Part shown: in pieces, positions 15,554 through 23,600 of the stretch
Layout of the letters: each line of letters begins with the position of its first letter
Numbering within the stretch: position 1 is the first letter of the stretch
DNA from: Succinivibrio sp.
GTDB taxonomy: Bacteria; Pseudomonadota; Gammaproteobacteria; Enterobacterales; Succinivibrionaceae
Direction: 5' to 3'
DNA: 47,423 nt
NCBI GenBank assembly: GCA_017469335.1
Contig: JAFUGP010000138.1
Location: 1 to 47,423 of the forward strand
Notes under the pieces: model-generated
Database searches by the model: none
The model's input: only the letters and a program-made list of their open reading frames with translations
What the model was told of the DNA's origin: nothing
Program-made: the position numbers and the translations under genes

Positions 15554-16453
15554 ATGTCTGAGAGCAAAAAGATTAAATTTGCCGTGCTGCTCAAGCCCGG
15601 TGAGGCTCAGCCGGCCATTGAGCGTGTGGCTCAGTACGCCCGCATGTCTCCGGATATCGGGGTGGTGGCCATCAGGGTTATCAACGAATTTACCGAACAG
15701 AACAAGGACAATCTGGCCGCGCGTACCCGCGCCGAGTTTGACGCCTTGCGCCGCGGTGTGGAAGCGATCCGCAACTTAGAACTTAAAATCATCTTCGACA
15801 AAGACGTGCCGCAGAGCTTTATCAAGGAGTGCGAGGAGGGTGACTACGATCTGGCCATCATCTCGGCCAACCGCCGCAGCACCCTGCGCGATCTCTTTGT
15901 CAGCACCATTGACAGCACCATTATGCGCGGGCTCTCAAAGCCCCTCCTGGTAGTCAAGAACACCCAGGTGTCGGCCACTTTGGGTGAGGTGATCCTCATG
16001 GCGGTCGACTTTGAGGAAAGCGCCCACCTCAGCGCTCTGGACGATTACCTGCTCAATTCCGCCCGCCGCTTTGCCGAGTTGTGCAACGGTCATATTCACG
16101 TGGTCAACTGTGTCTCGCCGCTCAACCGCGGCCGCATGTCGGGCAAGACCACCCCCTCGCGTCTGCTCGACTCCAGCGGCGTTGACCGGGTGAATATTCA
16201 CGAGCGTATCGTGTTTGACTTCGCCCGCAACCACGGCATCGATTTTGACAGCGTGCACGTGGTGGAAGGCCGCATGGACGAGATGATCCCCCGTCTGTGC
16301 GAGAAGCTGGATGCCCGCATGGTGTGCATGGGAACCTCCCCCAAGAGCAGTTTCTTCGGCGCGATGGATTCCTCGGCCAGCGAGATGGTTTTAGAGCAGA
16401 TCAAAGGCGATCTCTTCATCGTCAACAGCGAGCACTTAAACGACAAGAGCTGA
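15554..16453 (+). CDS. uspE: Universal stress protein E
   Basis: Cytosolic stress protein with two tandem Usp domains, residues about 8-140 and 150-296 of 299, the arrangement of E. coli UspE (316 residues). UspE is linked to DNA-damage and oxidative stress survival and, in E. coli, to motility. The second domain carries MGTSPKSSFFGAMDSSASEM-like Gly/Ser-rich nucleotide-site residues near the end, while the first ends in STIMRGLSKPLLVV. AAGGAG lies 6-7 bases before the ATG. It is transcribed alone and ends at a two-way terminator facing ychF. Confidence 0.88.
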   Translation: MSESKKIKFAVLLKPGEAQPAIERVAQYARMSPDIGVVAIRVINEFTEQNKDNLAARTRAEFDALRRGVEAIRNLELKIIFDKDVPQSFIKECEEGDYDLAIISANRRSTLRDLFVSTIDSTIMRGLSKPLLVVKNTQVSATLGEVILMAVDFEESAHLSALDDYLLNSARRFAELCNGHIHVVNCVSPLNRGRMSGKTTPSRLLDSSGVDRVNIHERIVFDFARNHGIDFDSVHVVEGRMDEMIPRLCEKLDARMVCMGTSPKSSFFGAMDSSASEMVLEQIKGDLFIVNSEHLNDKS

Positions 16454-16478
16454 GCGCGTTACCCTTTCTCTCTCATGG

Positions 16479-16517
16479 AAAAAGCCGGGAGTCTCTTGAC
16501 GGACCCCCGGCCTTTTT
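16479..16517. terminator. Two-way terminator between uspE and ychF
   Basis: AAAAAGCCGGG (16479-16489) pairs with CCCGGC (16506-16511), followed on the plus strand by CTTTTT (16512-16517). The A-run on the left gives a T-run on the other strand, so it can serve both convergent genes. Confidence 0.75.
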
Positions 16518-16542
16518 ATGTGCGCCCGCGGCAGGCAGCGGC

Positions 16543-17637
16543 TCAGACCTTGAAGAGAAACTCGAAGAGATCCCCGTCCTTTACCACGTAGTCTTTGCCT
16601 TCTGAGCGCAGTTTGCCCGCCTCCTTGGCGCCCTGCTCGCCGCCGTATTTGATGAAATCCTCGTAGGCGATGGTCTGGGCGCGGATAAAGCCGCGCTCAA
16701 AGTCGCTGTGAATGCGCCCGGCCGCCTGCGGGGCGGTGGCGCCTACACGTACGGTCCAGGCCCTGACTTCCTTGGGGCCGGCCGTAAAGAAGGTCTGCAG
16801 CGAAAGCAGCTTGTAGCCTGCTTTGATCACCAAATTAAGCCCGGGCTCCTGCAGGCCCAGCGAGGCCATGAATTCCTGCCGTTCCTCATCCTCCATGGTG
16901 GCCAGATCGGCCTCGATGCTCGCGCAGATGGGCACCGCCACCGAGTGTTCGGCTGCGGCGAGCTTTTGCACCTCGGCCAAATAAGGATTGTTTTCCAGCC
17001 CGTCCTCGGCGACATTGCAGATGTACATCATGGGCTTTTGGGTGAGGAAATTGTAGCCTTTTAAGGCCTTGTGTTCGGCCGGGCTGAACTCGAGCTCGCG
17101 CAGCATGCGCCCCTGCTGCAGCGCAGGCAGGCATTTCTCCAGTGCCGTCACCTGCTCCAAAGCTTCCTTGTCTCCGCCGGTGCGCGCCCGTTTCTCCAGA
17201 CGCGCCAGGGATTTCTCGCAGATATCCAGATCGGAGAGTGCCAGCTCCGTGTTGATGATCTCAATGTCTGCTTTGGGATCAACCTTGCCGCTGACATGGA
17301 CTATGTTGTCATCGTCAAAGCAGCGCACCACATGGGCGATGGCATCAGTCTCGCGGATGTTCATCAAAAACTGATTGCCCAGTCCTTCGCCCTGGGAGGC
17401 ACCCTTGACCAGGCCTGCGATGTCCACGAACTCCATGGTGGCGGGAACTATCTTGGCCGGGTGTACCAGAGCGGCGATTTTGGCCAGTCGCTCATCCGGC
17501 ACCGGCACAATGCCGGTATTGGGCTCAATGGTGCAGAAAGGAAAGTTTTCCGCAGCGATGGAGGCCTTGGTCAAGGCATTGAAGAGGGTGGATTTGCCCA
17601 CGTTGGGCAGGCCCACGATTCCGCAGTTAAAACCCAT
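16543..17637 (-). CDS. ychF: Ribosome-associated ATPase YchF (redox-regulated)
   Basis: Obg-related P-loop ATPase that hydrolyses ATP in preference to GTP, binds ribosomes and dampens oxidative-stress responses in E. coli. The 364-residue protein matches the family length (363) and has G1 GLPNVGKST, the G3 region [10 protein letters not shown], a coiled-coil insertion (about residues 135-200) and a C-terminal TGS domain. Start at 17637 ([11 protein letters not shown]) is set by family alignment and an AAGGAG upstream; the open frame extends further but without family similarity. It lies 31 bp downstream of pth, the same pth-ychF order as in E. coli. Confidence 0.96.
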   Translation of the reverse strand: MGFNCGIVGLPNVGKSTLFNALTKASIAAENFPFCTIEPNTGIVPVPDERLAKIAALVHPAKIVPATMEFVDIAGLVKGASQGEGLGNQFLMNIRETDAIAHVVRCFDDDNIVHVSGKVDPKADIEIINTELALSDLDICEKSLARLEKRARTGGDKEALEQVTALEKCLPALQQGRMLRELEFSPAEHKALKGYNFLTQKPMMYICNVAEDGLENNPYLAEVQKLAAAEHSVAVPICASIEADLATMEDEERQEFMASLGLQEPGLNLVIKAGYKLLSLQTFFTAGPKEVRAWTVRVGATAPQAAGRIHSDFERGFIRAQTIAYEDFIKYGGEQGAKEAGKLRSEGKDYVVKDGDLFEFLFKV

Positions 17638-17668
17638 GTTGAAATGCTCCTTGAAGGCGCCTTGCGTC

Positions 17669-18310
17669 TTAGTTGGGTGTTTGCGCCTGCGTCTGTGACG
17701 CAGGTTTGTATGAGTTGGCCAGCAGCGTGGCAGCGGCAAGTCCCCGCTCAAATAAGGTGCGCAGGGCCTCCAGTCCCACTTGCTGAGCCCTGGCAATCAG
17801 CTCGGCGTCAGTGCCTGAGGGACGGCCCAAAACCCAGTTGATCACCTCACCTGAAGGCGGCATGCCTATGCCCAGTTTGAGGCGGTGAAAATTCTGGGTA
17901 TTGGCCAGACAGGCGCTGATGCTTTTAAGTCCGCGGTGTCCGGCAAAGCCGCCGCCGAATTTTAAGCGCAGCGTGCCGGGTTTTAAATCCAGATCATCGT
18001 GCAGCACCAGGATCTGCTCACTGCGCAATTTGAAAAACTGCGTCACCGCGCCTACGGCCCGGCCGCTTTCATTCATGTAGGTGGTGGGAAAGAGCAGTTT
18101 GACCTCCGTGCCGTTCAAGAGGGCTCTGCCCATGAGCGCAAAGAAGCGTTTTTCAGGCTGGAGGGTCACGCCTGCCTCGCGGGCGAGATCGGTGAGCAGA
18201 TCGTAGCCTAAGTTATGGCGGGTGTGCGCGTACTGTTCATCGGGGTTGCCCAGCCCCACAATGAGGCGGATATCATGATCTGTCACGGCGTTCAATTCTT
18301 TTGACTCCAT
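17669..18310 (-). CDS. pth: Peptidyl-tRNA hydrolase
   Basis: Releases tRNA from peptidyl-tRNAs that drop off the ribosome. The 213-residue protein has [11 protein letters not shown] (Asn of GLGNP), the catalytic-histidine segment [10 protein letters not shown]-like (HTRHNLG), [10 protein letters not shown] and [14 protein letters not shown] with the conserved Asp, plus [11 protein letters not shown]. The ATG at 18310 has GAGGAG five bases upstream and gives a short six-residue leader before the usual MTDHD-like start. The start lies inside the end of folK, overlapping by 38 bp, which points to tight coupling. Confidence 0.96.
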   Translation of the reverse strand: MESKELNAVTDHDIRLIVGLGNPDEQYAHTRHNLGYDLLTDLAREAGVTLQPEKRFFALMGRALLNGTEVKLLFPTTYMNESGRAVGAVTQFFKLRSEQILVLHDDLDLKPGTLRLKFGGGFAGHRGLKSISACLANTQNFHRLKLGIGMPPSGEVINWVLGRPSGTDAELIARAQQVGLEALRTLFERGLAAATLLANSYKPASQTQAQTPN

Positions 18311-18779
18311 TAAGCTCCTCAGGCGGCAGGGCTTTGAGCAGCTGTGCCACCGTAGGGCCTCCCTGTTGCAAAGTAAGATCAGGGGCAATATCGTTTAAGG
18401 GGACGAGCACAAAGGCGCGCTCTGCTGCGCGGGGGTGGGGCAGGATCAGTCGTTCCTCCTGCATCTGCACTCCGCTGATCGCAATGATATCCAGATCCAA
18501 GGTGCGCGGGGCATTCTTAAAACTGCGCTCTCGTCCGTAGGAGAGTTCCAAATCCTGCACTCGTGCGAGCAGGTCATAGGGCTCAAGCTCGCACTGCAGG
18601 AGCGCGCAGGCGTTGACAAACCATGGCTGGGCGGTATACCCCACCGGAGCGGTGAGGTAATAAGGCGAGCGCGCCAGCTCGGTGAGGCCCGCGGTGGCGG
18701 CGAGCTCATCGAGCGCACGCTCCAAGATCTGCTCGCTTTGCCCTAGGTTGGAGCCGGCACTGACAGCGGCGCGGGTCAT
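18273..18779 (-). CDS. folK: HPPK, 6-hydroxymethyl-dihydropterin pyrophosphokinase
   Basis: Transfers pyrophosphate from ATP to 6-hydroxymethyl-7,8-dihydropterin in folate synthesis. The 168-residue protein has SAGSNLG at the start, the conserved Arg-rich segment YGRERSFKNAPRTLDLDII with the two metal-binding Asp residues (LDLD), and LPHPRAAERAFVLVPL. It begins 3 bp after the pcnB stop, the pcnB-folK pairing of E. coli, and its end overlaps pth. Confidence 0.95.
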   Translation of the reverse strand: MTRAAVSAGSNLGQSEQILERALDELAATAGLTELARSPYYLTAPVGYTAQPWFVNACALLQCELEPYDLLARVQDLELSYGRERSFKNAPRTLDLDIIAISGVQMQEERLILPHPRAAERAFVLVPLNDIAPDLTLQQGGPTVAQLLKALPPEELNGVKRIERRDRS

Positions 18780-18782
18780 GGC

Positions 18783-20264
18783 CTAAGGCGCCAGATTCAT
18801 GGCCGCGCGCCAGGCCCGGGCCTTTTCCAGACGATCCTGCCGTTCGGCGGCGCTCTCCGAGGAGAAGAACTGTCCCTCCAGCTCAGTGCGGCTGCGCTTG
18901 GGCAGATCGCGGGTCTGTTCCCTTAAGTTGCGCATCTCCTGCTGGCGGCGGGCGCTCTCGGCACTGCGCGCGTAATAGGGCTCCCAGAACTGAGCGTAGG
19001 GCTTGAGATAGGGCTCGAACTGCGCTCTCAGCCTGAAAATGTCAAAGGCTCCGCGAAAGAGATGCTGCTCGGCAATCTGCCTGACCAGCTGCTCATTGTC
19101 AATCTCCAGCAGCATCAGCTGCAGGGTCCACATGGAGCGTATGCTCTCCACCGTGCCCAGGGGAATGGCGGTAACCGGGTTTTGCTCACGCACGATGCGC
19201 GTGCAGGCCCTCGCGGCCAGATCGCGCAACGACAAAGATACCGTGAGGCTGTCGTTTAGGCGCTGCAGGGCGTAGAACTCCTTCTGGAACCTCGCCCACA
19301 ACATCACCGCGAACAGGAAATGGGGCATGTTGCGCTTGTTCTGGGTATAACGCATGTCCGAGCTGGAGAGAGCGTACTCCACAAAGGAATGGTAGACCTC
19401 GTTATCGAGGAATTCGCGCAGCGCGGGAAAGAGGATCTCCAGCAGATGATAACGGCGCAGGATGCGGTAACTCTGCAGCCCGTGGCCGGTGAGAAACATC
19501 TTGTTGATCTCATCGTACATGCGGGCGTTGGATACCTCGCGCAGGCTTGCGGCCAGGCGTCCGATGGGCTCGGCGGTGCGTTCAGCCAGTTTGAAGCCCA
19601 GCTTGGCGCAAAAGCGCAGCGCCCTGATCATGCGTACCGGATCTTCGTGATAGCGCACCTCGGCATCGCCGATGGCGTCGATGATGCCCAAGGAGAGATC
19701 ATGCAGTCCGCCGTGAAAGTCAATGAGCTCCCCGCTGCGCAGATCGTAATAGAGCGCGTTGATGGTAAAGTCGCGGCGCTGGGCGTCTTCCTCCAGGTTG
19801 CGGCCGTAAACGTTGTCGCGCACCAGCATGCCGCTCTCGGAGCTGACTCTTTCGCTGTTGCGCCGGCGCACGTCGGCGTCGGCGCTGCTGCGGAAGGTGG
19901 TAACCTCGATGATCTCACCGTCAAACACCACATGTACTATCTTGAAACGCCGGCCGATAAAACGGGAGTTGCGGAAGACCCGGCGTACCTGTTCGGGGGT
20001 GGCGCTGGTGCAGACGTCAAAGTCCTTGGGCTGTTTGCCGATCAGCAGATCGCGGATGCAGCCGCCCACCACGTAAGCCTCATAGCCGGCCTTTTGCAGG
20101 GCATTGACCACTTTCTGCACATTGCGCGGGATCTGGGAGAGCTGCAGGGGGTGCTGTCCTTTTTTGAGCACTAATTTGGCGTGACCCTTGCGTTTGACCT
20201 GTTCGTGATTGCGGGTCAGCTGATCCTGTATTTTTTCTAAGAAAGCTAAAATTTTAGACCTCAC
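18783..20264 (-). CDS. pcnB: Poly(A) polymerase I PcnB
   Basis: Adds 3-prime poly(A) tails to RNA, which speeds RNA decay. The 493-residue protein has the nucleotidyltransferase core VGGCIRDLLIGKQPKDFDV with the DxD metal site, the NSRFIGRRF and DAQRRDFTINALYY motifs and the RNA-binding motif EDPVRMIRALRF. It shares the tRNA nucleotidyltransferase fold; gene order and length favour PcnB over Cca. The tail is basic, as in E. coli, but shorter in Arg runs. The predicted start is GTG with only a weak upstream site. A predicted promoter lies about 105 bp upstream on this strand. Confidence 0.93.
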   Translation of the reverse strand: MRSKILAFLEKIQDQLTRNHEQVKRKGHAKLVLKKGQHPLQLSQIPRNVQKVVNALQKAGYEAYVVGGCIRDLLIGKQPKDFDVCTSATPEQVRRVFRNSRFIGRRFKIVHVVFDGEIIEVTTFRSSADADVRRRNSERVSSESGMLVRDNVYGRNLEEDAQRRDFTINALYYDLRSGELIDFHGGLHDLSLGIIDAIGDAEVRYHEDPVRMIRALRFCAKLGFKLAERTAEPIGRLAASLREVSNARMYDEINKMFLTGHGLQSYRILRRYHLLEILFPALREFLDNEVYHSFVEYALSSSDMRYTQNKRNMPHFLFAVMLWARFQKEFYALQRLNDSLTVSLSLRDLAARACTRIVREQNPVTAIPLGTVESIRSMWTLQLMLLEIDNEQLVRQIAEQHLFRGAFDIFRLRAQFEPYLKPYAQFWEPYYARSAESARRQQEMRNLREQTRDLPKRSRTELEGQFFSSESAAERQDRLEKARAWRAAMNLAP

Positions 20265-20366
20265 TTCGCCGTTATTTAGCGCTCAGCAGGGGCGGATTGA
20301 CGGTAACTGAATAACCCTTAGTGATCTGAGCGGCGAGCTCTGCGGCAAGACAAAAAACAACCGCTA

Positions 20367-20396
20367 ATTCTAGCAAAGAGGACGGGGATTTTTCAA
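20367..20396 (-). promoter_or_regulatory. Predicted pcnB promoter (extended -10)
   Basis: On the minus strand TTGAAA (20396-20391) is followed after 18 bp by TAGAAT (20372-20367), with TGC directly before the -10. It lies between radA and pcnB, so pcnB-folK-pth can be transcribed apart from radA. The 192-bp gap shows nothing else clear. Confidence 0.5.
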
Positions 20397-20456
20397 TGCA
20401 ATTAACCCCTCTGCCCGCGCTCCCCGTGCCTTGGCGTCAGCACAGCCTAGTTCGCC

Positions 20457-21815
20457 TTACACCAGCTCAAAGAGCTCGCTGATGCGGGATACTCCCACCA
20501 GTTCCAGTCCCGCCGGCGCCGTCCTGGGCAGGTTGTCCTTGGGTACGATGGCCCGGGTAAAACCCTGCTTGTGAGCCTCGGCGATGCGCTCCGTACCTGA
20601 GGGCACCGGGCGGATCTCACCGGTCAGGCCGATCTCGCCGAAGGCGATGGTACGCCTGTCGATGGCGCGGTTGCGAAAAGAGGAGATGAGGGCCAGACAC
20701 AAGGGCACGTCAGAGCAGGTCTCCTCCACCCGTATGCCCCCCACCACGTTGATGAACACGTCCTGATCGGCGAGGTTGAACTGGGCATGGCGGTGCAGCA
20801 CCGACAGCAGCATGGCCAGACGGTTTTGGTCAGTACCCAGGCTCAGACGGCGGGGGTTGCCGTACTGTGAGGAGTCCACCAGGGCCTGCAGCTCCACGAG
20901 CAGCGGCCTGGTTCCCTCCCAGATCACCATGGCCAGAGAGCCCGGGGCCACTTCTTCTTGGCGGTTTAAAAAAATGGCCGAGGGATTTTTGACCTCCTTG
21001 AGCCCCTGATCGGTCATGGCGAACACGCCCAGCTCATTGACGGCCCCGAAGCGGTTTTTCTGGCAGCGCAGAGTACGGAAGCGCTGATCGCTTCCCACCT
21101 CCAGCATTACCGAGCAGTCCACGCAGTGCTCGAGGATCTTGGGCCCGGCCAGTGCTCCTTCCTTGGTGACGTGTCCCACCAGAAACACCGCCACTCCCGA
21201 CTGTTTGGCAAAGCGGGTTAAGGCTGCGGCACCTTCGCGAACCTGGGAAACCGAGCCCGGCGCCGACTCCACAGCCTCGACATGCATGACCTGAATGGAA
21301 TCCACCACCAGCACGGCGGGATTTTCCTGACGGGCCTGGGCGCAGATCCGCTCCACCGAGGTCTCGGCGGCGATGCGCACCGCCGCGGTGGGCAGTCCCA
21401 GCCTGCGGGCACGCAGTGCCACCTGCTGCAGCGATTCCTCGCCGGTGACGTAAAGCACCTTGGAGCCCGCGGCCAGACGACAGATGGTCTGCAACAGCAA
21501 GGTGGACTTGCCCGCTCCGGGATGACCGCCGATCAGCACCACCGATCCGGGCACAATCCCGCCGCCTAACACCCGGTCAAATTCGGCAAAGCCGGTCCCA
21601 AGACGCGATACCGGAGCGATATCCACGTTCTGCAGGTTTACGGCTCCCGATGACAGGCTGCCGGCAAACCCGTCCAGGCCCGCTGCCCGCGGTGTTTGCG
21701 TCACGGTCTGCTCGGTGATGGTATTCCACTCGCCGCACTCCCGGCACTGTCCCTGCCAGCGCGGGTATTGGGCCCCGCAGGAGGCGCAGACAAAGGTTGT
21801 TTTTATTTTGGCCAT
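20457..21815 (-). CDS. radA: DNA repair protein RadA (Sms)
   Basis: RecA-like ATPase with helicase activity that promotes branch migration in recombinational repair. The 452-residue protein has an N-terminal zinc finger (Cys10, Cys13, Cys24, Cys27), Walker A GGHPGAGKST (about residues 96-105), the RadA-specific KNRFG motif (CQKNRFGAVNELGVF) and a C-terminal Lon-like domain (from about residue 300). All key parts are intact. Its place between gluQ and pcnB differs from E. coli, where radA is next to serB and nadR. Confidence 0.97.
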   Translation of the reverse strand: MAKIKTTFVCASCGAQYPRWQGQCRECGEWNTITEQTVTQTPRAAGLDGFAGSLSSGAVNLQNVDIAPVSRLGTGFAEFDRVLGGGIVPGSVVLIGGHPGAGKSTLLLQTICRLAAGSKVLYVTGEESLQQVALRARRLGLPTAAVRIAAETSVERICAQARQENPAVLVVDSIQVMHVEAVESAPGSVSQVREGAAALTRFAKQSGVAVFLVGHVTKEGALAGPKILEHCVDCSVMLEVGSDQRFRTLRCQKNRFGAVNELGVFAMTDQGLKEVKNPSAIFLNRQEEVAPGSLAMVIWEGTRPLLVELQALVDSSQYGNPRRLSLGTDQNRLAMLLSVLHRHAQFNLADQDVFINVVGGIRVEETCSDVPLCLALISSFRNRAIDRRTIAFGEIGLTGEIRPVPSGTERIAEAHKQGFTRAIVPKDNLPRTAPAGLELVGVSRISELFELV

Positions 21816-21872
21816 ATCACTTCTTTCAAAGACTTGTGCCCCACTGCAGGAGAGGGCATACGCTAAGGTCCG

Positions 21873-22745
21873 TCACAGCCAGCGGCGCTCCACTTCAAGC
21901 GGTGCGCGGGGGATCCTGCCCAGGTCAAAGCGCGATGCGGCACGCTCCAAGATCGCAGCAGGCTGCATGTCCTCCTTAAGATCGGCAGTCTCCTGTCCCA
22001 ACAGATCAAGCGTGGTGAGCAGAACCTGCGCGGGGGTGCCGCGCTCCAGGGCCGGTACCGCATGATTTTGTTTGGACAGCTTCTGCCCGTCGGGGCCTAA
22101 CAGCACCGGCAGGTGCACATAAGCGGGCACCGCTCCGCCCAATGCCCGGATGAGGGCGATCTGCCGTGGGGTCACGTAGCACAGATCCTGCCCGCGCACC
22201 ACCTCGCTTACCTGCGCCTTTATGTCGTCAAAGACGCAGGCCAGATTGTAGGAGATCACCTTATCGCTGCGTCTTAAGGTCAGATAGGGGTAGGGATCGC
22301 CGATTTCAACTTGGCCGAGCAATTTATCCTCAAACCCGGACGGTACGGCAGGCAGATGCGCACGCAGCGCCAGAGCTTGCGGTGAGCTTAAAAGCTGCTC
22401 CTGTCTGCTCTCACAGCGGCAGGGGGCGCGCTTTAAGCTCGCGCGGGTACAGTCGCAGTAAAAGGTAAGTCCCGCGCTTTTAAGCGCTGACAGCGCCTCC
22501 TCATAACGTTCAGGGTGCCGTGATTGTATCAGGGGCTCGGCATCGGCTCTGATGCCCAGCAGTGCGATCTCTTCTAAGATAAGAGAGGTGTTCTGGTCTG
22601 CGCAACGCGCGCGGTCAAGATCTTCTACACGCAACAAAAAGCGGCCGCCGCAGCTCCGGGCGCGCAGATAAGAGCCCACCAGGGCCAGCATGGAGCCTAA
22701 GTGCAGCCGCCCCGAGGGAGTGGGAGCGAAACGTCCTACGTACAT
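21873..22745 (-). CDS. gluQ: Glutamyl-Q tRNA(Asp) synthetase GluQ
   Basis: Shortened glutamyl-tRNA synthetase paralogue that attaches glutamate to the queuosine base at position 34 of tRNA(Asp). The 290-residue protein has the class I HIGH-type motif (GRLHLGS, residues 12-18), a zinc site with Cys residues at CDCTR and RCES-like positions, and a KLSKQN motif in place of KMSKS. It lacks the anticodon-binding half, as expected. It follows dksA with a 34-bp gap holding a terminator-like hairpin. Confidence 0.95.
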   Translation of the reverse strand: MYVGRFAPTPSGRLHLGSMLALVGSYLRARSCGGRFLLRVEDLDRARCADQNTSLILEEIALLGIRADAEPLIQSRHPERYEEALSALKSAGLTFYCDCTRASLKRAPCRCESRQEQLLSSPQALALRAHLPAVPSGFEDKLLGQVEIGDPYPYLTLRRSDKVISYNLACVFDDIKAQVSEVVRGQDLCYVTPRQIALIRALGGAVPAYVHLPVLLGPDGQKLSKQNHAVPALERGTPAQVLLTTLDLLGQETADLKEDMQPAAILERAASRFDLGRIPRAPLEVERRWL

Positions 22746-22753
22746 TAATACAA

Positions 22754-22773
22754 ACCCCGCGCTCAGGCGGGGT
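22754..22773 (-). terminator. Hairpin between dksA and gluQ
   Basis: On the minus strand ACCCCGC and GCGGGGT form a 7-bp stem around CTGAGC, followed by TTGTATT. It sits just after the dksA stop and just before the gluQ start. A terminator in this position is known in Shigella and E. coli, where it limits gluQ expression from the dksA promoter. Confidence 0.6.
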
Positions 22774-22779
22774 CAGTTT

Positions 22780-23253
22780 TCAGCCCTCAAGCTGTTTTTC
22801 CTTGATTTCCGCCAGGGCCTTGCAGTCCACGCACAGATCCGCGGTGGGGCGCGCTTCCAGGCGTTTGATGCCAATTTCCACGCCGCATTGCTCGCAGTAG
22901 CCGAATTCGTCGTGATCGATCTTCGAAATGGTTTTCTCGATCTTCTTGATCAGCTTGCGCTCGCGGTCGCGGGCACGCAGTTCCAGGGCAAATTCCTCCT
23001 CCTGAGAGGCCCGGTCCAGGGGGTCCGGGAAGTTGGCCGCCTCGCTTTTCATGTGGACCACGGTGCGATCCACTTCCGAGCGCAGCTGATCACGCCAGCT
23101 GGTCAGAATTTTGCGGAAATGCTCCTTTTGAGCATCGTTCATATATTCTTCGCCGGGCTTGGGCTCATACGGTTTGACCCCGGCTATGGCCAGCGGGCCG
23201 ATGGATTCTAAATCCTGTGCCGCGCTGTCCTGGTTGATATCGTTAGTAGACAT
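22780..23253 (-). CDS. dksA: RNA polymerase-binding transcription factor DksA
   Basis: Binds the secondary channel of RNA polymerase and, with ppGpp, controls rRNA and amino-acid promoters. The 157-residue protein has the coiled-coil domain with the tip residues Asp77, Asp80 and Ala82 (DPLDRA), needed for activity, and a C4 zinc finger (Cys120, Cys123, Cys141, Cys144). Start at 23253 (MSTNDINQ) is chosen because the upstream 13 codons show no family similarity; no strong ribosome-binding site is visible. It begins the dksA-gluQ-radA-pcnB cluster. Confidence 0.97.
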   Translation of the reverse strand: MSTNDINQDSAAQDLESIGPLAIAGVKPYEPKPGEEYMNDAQKEHFRKILTSWRDQLRSEVDRTVVHMKSEAANFPDPLDRASQEEEFALELRARDRERKLIKKIEKTISKIDHDEFGYCEQCGVEIGIKRLEARPTADLCVDCKALAEIKEKQLEG

Positions 23254-23343
23254 AGTTACTGATAACCTCGCGATTACAGTTTGTTGGCGCACTACTGGGC
23301 CATAGGCGGGGAAACGCTTGAGGCCTTAATTTTTTAGCGACAC

Positions 23344-23372
23344 ATTATGCAAGATCTCCAATAGGGGTGCAA
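23344..23372 (-). promoter_or_regulatory. Predicted dksA promoter
   Basis: On the minus strand TTGCAC (23372-23367) is followed after 17 bp by CATAAT (23349-23344), which matches the -10 consensus at 5 of 6. It lies about 90 bp before the dksA ATG. The rest of the 347-bp divergent gap to mrcB carries the mrcB promoter. Confidence 0.5.
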
Positions 23373-23500
23373 GAGCAGATCGCTGAAATTAGATCTGCCT
23401 TGGATTTTGCCCAGGCCACACTGCACGGCATCTGTGACTGCCCATTTTTCCGGTCCGGGTCCCCAAATATGACCCGCTGAGATTTGTTGACCTCAAGCTA

Positions 23501-23509
23501 TGCTACAAT
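23501..23509 (+). promoter_or_regulatory. Predicted extended -10 of the mrcB promoter
   Basis: TGCTACAAT is a good extended -10 (TGn plus TACAAT, 5 of 6) about 92 bp before the mrcB start. A TTGACC at 23487-23492 is too close to act as -35. Confidence 0.45.
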
Positions 23510-23600
23510 TTTCGCGCCCGCGACGGGGAATGCTGTCCGGGCAGGTGGTACATACAATTAAATTTCAATCTGAGATTACGCGGGGGCAGAACAGCACGCC

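Noticed and set aside
17071-17841. 256-codon open frame antisense to ychF and pth
   Set aside because: Crosses two certain genes on the other strand and shows no protein-like features.
19320-20174. 284-codon open frame antisense to pcnB
   Set aside because: Shadow of pcnB caused by codon bias; no start signals or recognisable domains.
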